Shown one piece after another: positions 24,301 to 36,300 of a stretch of DNA of 64,000 nt. Each line of letters opens with the position of its first letter. Within the stretch, counting starts at the first letter, position 1. The DNA is from Sitta carolinensis (Eukaryota > Chordata > Aves > Passeriformes > Sittidae): positions 25,765,660-25,829,659 of the forward strand of contig CM063285.1 in assembly GCA_032173965.1 (NCBI GenBank), in the 5' to 3' direction. The position numbers were made by a program, and so were the translations under genes. The notes below the pieces were generated by a model that ran no database searches, was not told the DNA's origin, and saw nothing but the letters and a program-made list of their open reading frames with translations.

Positions 24301-27300
24301 TAAGCCAAGACATCTTGTACTGTATTATTTTCAAATGATTATGCTTATCCTAATAATATACATCTTAAAAGTTGAGTATTTTTTAATTTTGTAACTACTG
24401 TTATTAATCTACTACTACATATATCTATTACATAATTACAATTAGCTCAGTTGGTTAGAGCATGATGCTAATAACGCCAGGGATGTGTGTTTGAAACCTA
24501 TTTGGGCCATTTGCTTAAGAGCTGGACTTCATGATCCTGGAGGATCCTTCCAACTGAGAATATTCTACAATTCTTTGAAATGTAATATATGTTTTACATA
24601 TATATACACACACATAAATGTCATGTTGTAACTAGTGGACCATGTAACCATAGAGTTACTACATTTGAGGTCCAAACACATGGGCTTTCCATCTTGGAAG
24701 TAGTTTTAAAGCAAGGAGCTGGCAAATATTTTTTAAGCCAATAGGAACAAACTGAGATGATTTTTTTTGTATCTTAGACTAGATGAATGCTCCATGTGTA
24801 TATCATTGGCTTGTTTTTGGAAGAGGTGTTTAATGGAATTTCTGTGCCACTTCCTGTCACTGGTATTTTCATGTTTTCTGTTATCTGCATTATAATGTTC
24901 TGTTATTATTTGTTGTGTTGTTTTAAAACCGCACTGCTATATTAGAATATATTTAAAATAAAAATTATTCAGTGTATTTTTCTCTTCCAGAAATGCAGCT
25001 GAGTGTGAGGAAAAAGTGAGGATGATGGAAAGTTTGGATGTCTGTTCTCCAAAGTTTAGCTTCTCAAGAGCAGAACACAAGATTAAGCAGCAGAACACCC
25101 GCATGTTGTGTGATGTGTTACTGGATCAAGCAGTATTACCTGGAGTGGGAAATATCATAAAAAATGAAGCACTGTTTGATAGTGGTCTTCATCCAGCCCT
25201 TAAAGTGGGTGAATATCTTAAGACGTTTTTAAGGACACCAGAATACTAAGAATTTAAATACGTATTTATTTAATAATTTTTTATCTTCTTACCTTTGTTT
25301 TATCATCTGTAATTTCTCTAAGTTATTCTAAGACACTAAATTACTGTTTTATCATTGTAATGGGAGGGTTTTGTCATGGCAGTCCTTGGAGCTGAATAAC
25401 TTTCATATTCTAAGTCTGTCATCTTGTTATGCTACCATTAAACTGACAATCCATAAATAAGGGAAAGTGAAAATTGTTCAGGTTTTTTTGTTCATTTACT
25501 ACCCAAAAGAGTTTGTGGTAGAGTTGATAATTTTTGCAGTTGCTTCTTCCACTTCTTATCCTTCTAGCAGGCTGGCATCAATTGTTCTACCATTGTTTAT
25601 CATACTTTTTCTGTTTTAAGATTCTCAAGCATGTGTCTCTAAACTTTGGTAGAGAAGATGATATTTGCAAAACAGAGATGACATAGAATGTAAATGGAAG
25701 CTGATGAGGATTAGTAACTGAAAAGTTTTTTAAACATAGTATTTTGAAAATTGTTCCTGGGATCAGTCTGGATTTTAATTTTATCTGCGATATGGCAGAA
25801 AAAAAGAAAAATGTGATTTAAAATTTTGGGTTCTTAAGAAAAACATTTCTGGTTTATAACATCTCTCTAATTGTGATGCCTTTGACTTGATTGTTCTTCC
25901 TGAATATCTCTCAGAGGAAAGAGCCTCAGATGATAGGTCATACTTTGATCCATGAGAAAATCAGGAGGGATGTGAGACTTGCTAACTCTGGGATTCATGT
26001 GATCATGAGCTCTTTGGTCAGTATAGTGGAAGACAACTGAATATTCTATCACATGTTTTGCCTGGTTGGGGCAAAGAATGTTATTTGATATGCAAGTGGT
26101 GAGCTTTTGTAGTATAGAATGTGAACATGTACCGTTTTACTGAGATGATAGATACAACATGAAGTCAGGGAATTGTCACAACATGAAGAAAAGAAACTCC
26201 ATGTCACTGTTCAAAGTGCACCTACCTCATAGGTCTTTTTTTGCCATTGTTCCTTAGTATAGTAATATTCTAAAAATCATTTTTGACTTTCTTACAGGTT
26301 TGCCAACTGACAGATGAGCATATACGTCACTTGGTGAAAATGACACGTGATTTTACCATGCTTTTTTATAAGGTATTGGCACATGTTTCTGGAAAATTTC
26401 CAAAATGTTACTCTGTCTTGTTAGTTATGTGTGATCATCTGGTGAAAACAGTATATAAAGATGCAACAAAGCAAATGTTTCCATGAATAGGAGTGTTAGT
26501 TTTTGTGCTTTTTATTAATTGAGAATTGTCAGATGATGGAAAAGTAGAGGGGAGTCAAGATTGTTAAAATATGCACAGCTTGGCCCAAAAGACTTCCACA
26601 GATGCTGCCTGAGGGCCAGTTCAGTTTTTCTGTGCATGTGCTGTTATGCCACTCTGCATGTCAGAATTGACGGGGGCTAAGCACAAAGTTACATGTAAGA
26701 TAACACAAAGGTTATTCTTCAAACTGGGAACTAGAGATTGTCCCAGAGAAGTTGATGTGGCTTCCTTTATAAAACTTGAAATAGCAATTAAATTTATTTG
26801 TCTAAATAGTTCGCAACTTCTAACAATTTTTTCCCTAACTGAAATAGTGGCTTTGATAAAGTGAAATAAATTAAAATTTCTCCCTACTGCTATAACTTCA
26901 GTAGGACTTAATTTCTTCCCATGTAAACTCCGTAATTCCTGGAGCTCTTTAACTTCTCACAACAGCAAAGGAGATAATTTGACCTAATTCTTCTATATTT
27001 TGTTTCTTTATGCTGCATGCAAAGAAGTGAGCAGCAGTAGTGACATTTTTGTCTATTTCTCTTGATGTTCACAAAAGGCAAGGAGCTAGCACTAATAAAA
27101 AAAATAGAAAAAAATTTGGTAGGTGAGGGGGAGGGCACCTAACATTCCTAAAATCATTAAGGCTAAAACTGTAATTTGTTTAGTAGTCTGCTTAAATGTC
27201 TACTTCCCCTCAATCCACTAAAGAGTACTTTGTTTGTTGGTAGGGAAATGTTTTCATTTCTCCAAACCTCATTGTGAAGTCTGCCGGTAAAGAGACACCA

Positions 27301-30300
27301 TCTAGTTCTGCAACAACTGTAATACTCAGAAATGTAAAGGCTTTTAGACTGATAATAAAGAAGTTAAACTTTCTGTTTAGTGAGTTTGAAAACTTTTGTA
27401 GTCCACACTTAGCAAGTATTCTCTAGTCAAGTACTTCTAAGAGGGCTAGCCTCTCCTTCCATCTTAGAGATATAATGAAAAATGTTAATGAGGAATAGTG
27501 CTTGAAATTTTTTTATGCTGTTACAGATTGTTCGCAGTCATCATACTGTGTCATTACAGATGCAAAGGTGAAGAATCTTTTTTGTGTAAAAAGCTGTTGC
27601 ATTTGTTTGTTTTTTACCTAACTGAATGGGGAAAAAACTACTCATAAGGAACTTACTGAAAACCTTGAGGAGGCAGCTGTGAATATTCATGCAAATATAT
27701 ATTCATAGTTCCTTCTGATTGAATTAGTAGTTTGCACTGGCACAAGAATTCTCTTTCAGCAAGACTGATGAATAAGAGCACAGCAGAAGGAACTATAGTG
27801 TGCTCAAAGACACCTGTATTTTGGGAAAACTCCAAAGTTCTTCATATATTATGGGGCTAGAGCTGTTGAACTCTGCCAAAGTTGTGCTGGTATTGTTGTG
27901 CCACCTCTGGTGTCATTTGAACTGCTCAAGGATTTGCGATTGCAGTGCAGAAACTTGTGTGGCTCTGCAGAGCTGGCTGCATGTCTACTGGACTCTTGTT
28001 AGGATTTTTTTTTTTTCCACTGTTAGCTATAGTGTGTTTATGTTGACTTCCTGCATATTTTGTGAATTGTCTCGTGAAATGTGCCTGCCTATCAGGTCTC
28101 TGGAGCCTCTTCAGGTCATTGTGCCCTTGGGCCTGTACTGTACTTAATTTAATATGGCTTTCTGCCAGAATGTGGGGAACTCACCATAGTGCCAAATGGC
28201 TTTTCATGAGCCAGGCATGGCCAGGGCCAAGGTGAAGCTGAGCAACTTTACTGGGCACTACCCAACATTTACAGAATCTTGGGACTATTTCTGCCTTGCA
28301 CTGTTCTTTAAGTTTCGGGAGCTTGAAGCATCACATCTGAGCTGGTGCTGTACTGTTGTTTTGGCTCTTTTGGGGGTGAGAGAAGGTGGTGTTTGTTTTG
28401 TGGTTTATGTTTGTTTTCTATGCTGCATTGGTTGGAGCTCACTAGCTCTTCAAGAAGACTCCTGCAGGTGCAAGGTCAAAGACAACTGGTACTGAATCAG
28501 AGCTTGTGGGTTCAGCTGAACTCAAAAGAGTTCCCAGCATGTATTTGCCTGCACCTTGCCAGAATGCTTTTTTTTTTCCTTCTTTAATTATGTGGAGAAT
28601 TATAGACAATGTTATAACTGATTTGTCAGTTCTTTACATAAAATAATATGAAATACAGGGATAGCCTTTATTAGTGTCTCTTAAATATCTTCATCTAGTC
28701 ATTGAGTTGACAGTCTATGTAGGTTTTTTTTTATTTTCATACATAAAATTTATCGTGGGTGTCTAACTTGGATTTTAAACATGTTCTTTGTTAGTGCCGC
28801 AAAACTGGCTCTCCACTCTACACACACTACAAAGTGTACAAGCGCCCAGCCTGCAGGGAGTGCAGTGGCAGCATCACCGTGTGCCGCTTGGGAGACCATA
28901 ACAGGATGACTTACTTCTGCTCTCAGTGTCAAAAGGCGAATCCCCAGCGGGTCAATTTCAGGTATGATGGTAACATGGTGACAGTTTTAAGCACCTCAAA
29001 GTGCTGTTACAGTAAGAGGACACTCTCTTTGAAACGGAATGGATCTATGTGCATTTTATAACTAAATTAACTATGCCAAACAAAAACAGAACATCTTGGA
29101 AAAAAAATTTTGGCTATTGGTATTTAAAAATGGTTAGGAGCTTTGATTCTTTGCTGCTATTCTTTTCAAAGGTCTCATCTATTGTGAAGTAGCTATTACT
29201 CTAATCAAATGTAGGAATTACAAAACAATTCAGAGCACTGAGATTTATTCATTGAAACTAAGCCCCTGGAAAAGTTGCTCTTTGTTCTTGATGTTATCAA
29301 TATATAGGACTTGGATGTTTCCACACAACTGAGTTGAATATCATGAAGTAGGAATTTGTCTTTCTTTTTACAGGATAGCCCCATCAGTCCTGGCATATCT
29401 AGATAGCTGTGCATCTGTGCAATTTTCTTCTACATATGGAGTTATACTGAGGATAACGAAAACTTCAGTAAATTCAGAGTGCAGCAAATATTTTAGGGGC
29501 TTAGTATTTTTTCTTCCTTCTTATTGGATTTAAAAGCTTTTGCTATAGGTGTGCTACAGAGACTTTCATTTCCACATAAATTGTGCTAGCAGCAGCTTTC
29601 CTCCTTTTATTTCAGGAAGGCAGAAAATGCATTTGATTTCACAAAGGGTCAAAAGGTAAAATTTCCAAAAGCACCTTATTCAGACTTAGGCATCTGTTAT
29701 GCTTGATAATTTTCATCTGAGGCTTCAGAATTTTGCCTTGATACTCTCTGTCAATCTAATATAAGATGCTGTTTCACTTCGCGACTTTGCCTCATTAGTG
29801 TGCATGGGTGGGTGTGTGTGTGTATATATATTTTTTATTATTATTATTTTTTTTTTAGGTAAGATTTACAGAACACACAAATCCCTCTCCTACCTCCAAG
29901 CTTCTTTCAAGGCTCAGATGGTTGAAGGGATTTTGCTTAAAGCTTAAAAAATTGCCTTTGAGTACAGATCAGATATCGAAAATTCCAGCATGGAAGAGAA
30001 ATATTTCACAAGCTGATAACCCAAATCTGCTGTATTTTCAGAAAGCAGTAATGAGAAATAATTTTCGGAGATGTAGGAAGACAGCATTATTCTGTTGAGT
30101 CAGATAACTAGAAAACAGTGTAAGGAAAAAAATCTTTTTCTGTTTTCTAGAACAAGTAGTGATTTAATATTTTGTTGTTGTATTTTTAAATAAACTATTA
30201 AAGAGTGCTGTATGTAAGTGAAAAATATGGTAGTGGTAGCTATAAAATAAAAAGATGGGTTTTTGTCTTGTCCTTATTGTAACAGTCAATTATACAGTAG

Positions 30301-33300
30301 CTTGTTACCCTGTAAAATTACGTGTAGCTCATGTAATTTATTTGCCATTCCAGGCTTTTCACATTTGAAGACTGGAAGGGGCCTATGTGATTAGACTGAC
30401 TTGCTACAGATCATAAACTGTAGAATTCAACCCAGTGGTTGTTGGGTCAAGTCAAGTAGCTTATGATTTTGCTCAACTGAAAAAAAATAAGAAAATACCC
30501 ATTATAAACTTATCCCATCAAATTCAAATGTGCCTTGAATTTTAAAAATAGACTTTTCCCCACATATTTCATAAATTAGTATAGGGTATGGGGAGTAATG
30601 ACAGGACAGATGAAGCAGGGGAACAACATGGAATTAAACTCCCAAACATGACACAGTGAATATATTCAGTCTAGTAACGCATTTTTGATAACTGAGTGTC
30701 TTCGTAGAACAACTAATAATGTGAAAATGCCCATTTTAACACTTACAGTTCAGCTGTTTTGTTTGCTAGCCACAGTATTTTGGTGAATGCTACTGTAATG
30801 TCTGTTCTACCTCTTAACAGCACAGACTCTTTGGTATGTGAAGCAGTTTTCATTATCCTCCTTAGTTTTCCCGTTGTGGAAGATGTGGAAGATAGTGGAT
30901 ATCTCTACTGTTATCTTAAAGCTCTAGTCTGTTATAGAAAGTGATCATAATGGAAAAAGTGATAGGTCAGAGGAGTGTCACACAGTGCCCAGCTACAGCA
31001 TTTTCATTATTGATCAAAGTGCTTAAATTCTTAGGATTAATAAAAGTCTCCAAAAAGTGCACAATCCCACAAAAGCTATGAAAAAAACAGCTTGACAGCT
31101 TATCAACCATAAGTTGGATGACATCATAATACTTAAAAATATACATACATAACTTACTGAAAAGGTAAGTTCAAGTTACTCTTAACATGCTGTCACAGTG
31201 TTTGGATACTGTGACAAGAGTAGTCCCTGGTAACAGGAAGCCATCAAGAAGCAGCTGTGGTTCTAAATCAGTCTATTAACATAGGAGGTATTATAATTTA
31301 CAGGAAAATATATAAAACTAAATCTTTAGTGGTGTCTGGAGTAGCTTTGTCTCACAAGTCATAGCTAGGTTCCTTAATTCTGAACAGGTTCCTACATTTT
31401 AAAAGGCTTTCTAGCAAATGGTGACACACAAGAGACTTTCTGACTTTTAAGGCTTTCAGTGCTTTTGGCTGTTATGATAACAAAGTGGACTTACGGGTAG
31501 CATCTAAATGAGAACAAAAAGATTTATTTGCTAGACTGTGTGATTTTCTGCAGTTCATCTTCTAAACAGTTCTTCATCCAATATTGCATTTGTTAGCAAG
31601 TGTTATGTACAAGAGGTGGGGAAAAGCCCTGAAATAGTCTCCCTTTCTCACCAAGGTTTTTGCTGCGGTGCTTGGAAATGGTGGGGGATCTGAGGGACTG
31701 GGGCATTATCCTGGAGACTACATCAGTAATTAACTTTCTGTCAATTTGTTGTTTAAATATTTTTATTTGTATTAATTCTGCATCATCTGGGAAGATTTGC
31801 CCTTGAGGTAAAGAAAAGAAAAATCAAACTTGAACAGTGACACACTGTCCAAGCTCTGATAGGAGGCATGACACTGTGCAACACTGCTTGTTCTCTAGCC
31901 CGTGCCCCCCTGCACAGAGTGGTGTAAGGCAATTTGTAGAGGGAACGTCACAAAACACTAACATCATTCTTTTGTTCCACAGCAAACTGCCAGCTAGGAA
32001 CAGTCTAATTGGCTGGGCATATGGCAGGGGGTCATGTTCTAACGAACATGTAGCTCAGAAATCTGAAGAGGAGTGGACATGTAAGCGCTGCACCCTAATA
32101 AACAAGCCTTCTGCTGAAATTTGTGATGCCTGTTTGACTTCAAGACCTGAAGGTACTGAAGGGTTGTCTGGCATCTATATTGGGAAAGAGGGGAGGTCTA
32201 AGATTTTGATGTAGTTTTTATGTAGAAGTGTCTCATTGTGAATCATATATATATAACTAGCTAACTTGAAGTCAGAATTTGAGGAAGTCTTACACAGACA
32301 ATACAGAAACTGTCTTGTCTTAAACTCTAAAAGTGCCATCTTCCAACCTGGTGTGCAGGTGGGATTCTCTAGGTAAGTGTCTTCGGTGACCCTTTGTTTT
32401 TACTGGGGCAAGGAGTGAGAAAATCTCCATTCTTTCAACTCTCCTTGAAATCATTCAAAGTTTGCAGTGTAAGTCTGAATTAGAAATTATCAAGGGTCAG
32501 AAAACTCGCTGTCATTCTTTCATGTGAACAAAGGCGGTATATTTTAGTACCCTTTTCTAAAAGGATGCCAGGTTTCTCCAAGGCTACTTTTTTTTCTCTT
32601 CAAGTTCAAACTAAAAATGATTCTGAACTTCTTACCTCAATTTGTTGTTTGTCTCTTGCTGGAGCTTTTAATGCTATCTACATGAAGTATTGCTTCATTA
32701 CTTAATCTTTTTATGACTGGAGTGATATGTGGAAAACCCTCATCTTGCACTAGGTATAGTTCATTTTTTCAGGTCAGGAATCAACAGAAGTATGTCTTTG
32801 TGCCTTACATGACAGTTGTTGCCAAAACAGTCTAATCTTGCATAATTCTTCTGCCAAATCAGCACCAGAAACATGAAAATTTTAATCTGTTCACAGAATA
32901 AGATTTACCAACTAACATTTATCCTAGAATTGGTACTGTCAGCTGACCTTTATAATATATTACGCCATGTGCAGAAATGCTTTATTTTAAGCTTTGAAAC
33001 AAAATCTTGTTGCTTCTCCTGTACTTCTGAGTTTTACTTGTTTACATGCAATTACTGACATCAGGTCTGGAATTTGAAGATGTCTTAGACTTGATGGAAT
33101 ATTTTTAGGAAATCTTTTTTTTTTTTTTTTAATAAGACTTTATCTTTGCATAGGAGTGGTATTGGAGATTTTTTTTTCCAAACATGGGTTTGCTTACCTC
33201 TCTTTTTTTTAATCCTTAAGAGTATTTCCCTTCTCCCTTGGTTCAGTGTTTGTTTTTTATGTCATTTCTAAAATTAACTACTGTCAGCAGAAATGTCTGA

Positions 33301-36300
33301 ATTTTTGAGGACAGAATACTTAGTCTGTAAAATTAGCTGCTGGCCCTACAGCTGAAATAATTCAGTCTGTAGAAAGCTAATTATTTACCATTACACTGCA
33401 ATTTCCATGCTCATTTGCTAAGTACAAGGCTGACCTACTATTATTCTTTCTTAAAAAGTCTGAATGAAACCATTATGTTTCACTGTGCAGAAGTGGCAAA
33501 ATGGAAGGAGCCTGGAAACAAGTAATGTTCCAAGTCAAATGCAGAGGTTCTTATTTTGTTTCTGAGTGAGAAGGCCTTTGGAGAGAGTCTGCCCTAGTGT
33601 CTGTCTCATCTACCCATGTTCTGCTAAACTCCTCTTCTTTGTATGGAACACACTAGATATAGTAGAAAAGGAAGGACTCTGTCCTTGAACACTCTGGTTG
33701 CTTGAACACTATGGTTTCACAAATACCTAAAAAGATTGCACATAAGATGCCATTAATTTCTTTTCACCCTTTTCTCAGGAAAGGGATTACCTACAGATTC
33801 CTTATGTATTAAATTGGCATTAATACATTAGTCCCATTCTTTTGAAATTATTATTGCCCACTAGGAGGGCTCTGATTCTGTGAAGAATTGTTGTTTATAC
33901 CACAAAGCAAATGTCTGAACTGCTTTCTTCTGAAAAGCCTCTTACAGTAAGAAGTTTGGATGAACACAAAGTTTAGAAAGGATGGGAACTCTGAAAACAC
34001 TAGAAACCCCAAAATCCAAATATTCCTTTTTGAGTCAATAGTAAAGTAATACTTTAAAAATGGATAATGCATCGCTGTTTGGAGGTACTATAATCTGTGA
34101 TCTCCTGTTGCTGGGGTTATAAAAGGTTATTTTGAAAAATTTAAATACTTTAATCCTTGTGTTTGGGCCAAATTAAATTTTTTATAGTAAATTGTCCTAT
34201 CGCTTTCATTTACATAGTACTATTAACTGATCCTATTTAAGCAGTAGTAATGTTATCCTGAAACATGTTTTACATGACTCCAAGAATGCATAAGATTTTA
34301 TTGTAAGAAATTTTGTACTCTATCTAGTTTGTGACAGGTTTTGAGATGGTACTGTAAATTGATTTTTTTAATTCTCCACATGACAACTTATGAATACAGA
34401 TGATATAATGTAGCATTCTGTGCAGCTGGATTATGACTAATTATGACTAATAACTTTTTTCCTTAGTTCCAAAGATGGAGAGTTTTGAAGATTCTGCAGC
34501 CTTTAATACAAACTTAATGAAGTACCCTTGTAATGATTTCAGAAAACCAAGCACGGAAATAAAGATCAATAGGAAAACTGCATTTGGGACTACAACTCTT
34601 GTCTTAACAGATCTTGGTAGTAAAACTGTTTTGAGAAATGATACCCAGGTATCTGGTGGACATCCTCAGTGTGTTGTTCCAAAAAGCAATTGTAAACAGG
34701 TCCAAAGCAATGCCTGCCAGTCAGGGGGAAGCACAGACAAGGACTGCTCAACACAGGGAACTGCACTGGCTTTGTCCTCCTTTCAGCAACCTGACTCTTT
34801 CAGACACATACAGAAGAAACAGAAAACTGATCATGTACCTTTGGTTCACCCATATAATACAGCAATCAGGTATGTATTCTAAAATGAAAATGACTCTTTA
34901 TAATCTCATAAACCAGCTTTATCCTAAAGATTAATTGAATACTGTGCTGTTGGGCTCAGACAGTGTTGTCTTTGGATTTCTGCCAGAGGTAACTTATTCT
35001 AGGCTAACTATAATTTAATTCAGATTTCAAAAGCACTGAATTACCTAGGCTGTCACTAGGAAAGTCCTGATTTTGGCATTTAGCCAGTACTGCTGTAAAC
35101 TGAACAGCTGTTCATAGTTCAGCTATTTCCATTGAATAGGCCAGTCCAGTTTTAATAGGTCAAGCACATTTCTACCTAAGGAGATGTCTAATCTTAGCAC
35201 CATAGTTGCTATCTGCTAGAGAGATCTTGAAATCAGTGTGAAAGATTACAAAAGGAAGCTATCTAGATGAATATATTCTAATTAAAGTTATTTGTTCAAC
35301 TAACAGGTTTCAGCATTCTTCCACGGGAAGAAGCTCTGTATGGTTATCTTGATGAGATGATGGGAACATCACTGCTTTTACTCTTAACTTCCCTCCCCAT
35401 TCTATATATAACCACTTCAATACTCTACCCATACTTTGATTTACAGGGCCCTGTTCAGACACATCCATTGCCTAGTTAAGAGAAATATGAGAATCTATGA
35501 GGGTTGTCACAGAAAAGCTGGGCAGATAGTCACAGCAGTAATGGGGAGTTCAAGGTAGATGTCACTTACAATGGTGAGTTATGCAGGCAGAATGTGAAAT
35601 ATTGATGATATTCTACAAAATTCTTGGTCATGTGTCTGTTCTGAAATATAGAAATGACTTCTTGCATTGCCAAAGCACCAGTTTTGAAACAATCTCACTG
35701 ACTAGCCAGGCTAGACTGAATGAATACACTTTCTCCTCACACTCTATGAAGTGAGGCTGTAGGCACAGGACTGCAAACAAGAAGTGAGACAGTATCAATC
35801 ATGACAACAGGTTGTTGTAGCAAGTCATCAACTGAAATGCTTTTTTATAGTATTTTTTTTTAAACAACCAAAACCGACAAGATCTGTTGGTTGTTTTTAT
35901 CTTGTGTTTTAATGAGATGTTGGAATGAAACTGCTGATGGCTGCAGGACTGCAATCTTCCAGACATAGAAGACAACATAAAATTCCTAAGCTGATAACTT
36001 GACCAGAATGAATTAATATTTTCTTTTTTCACTAAGATTACATTACTGCTTTTCTGCTCTATAAATATATTGGAAAGATATTTCAGAGCATTAATCTTTT
36101 TCATGACACTATTTTTAAATGAAACCCTGCGTATTGCAGATAGTCAGAAATTACCTCAATCAAAATGAGGAAGAAAGAAACTTAATCCCATTCAGAGAAT
36201 TTTATTCCATCCCATCATCTGGATTACTTCTGGTCCAGATATGATTTGGAGCATTACTGTAACTTTTTAGTAAAGAAGGTGGGAGTCTTTTCTCTGAAGC

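Noticed and set aside
24436..24508. Functional tRNA-Ile gene
   Set aside because: The D arm and anticodon loop are preserved but the acceptor stem and B box are degraded, and a CR1-type tail follows, so it is a SINE head.
31837..32214. 125-codon + strand ORF taken as a whole gene
   Set aside because: Only 31983-32152 is NEIL3 exon 7; the rest is intron reading through the splice sites.
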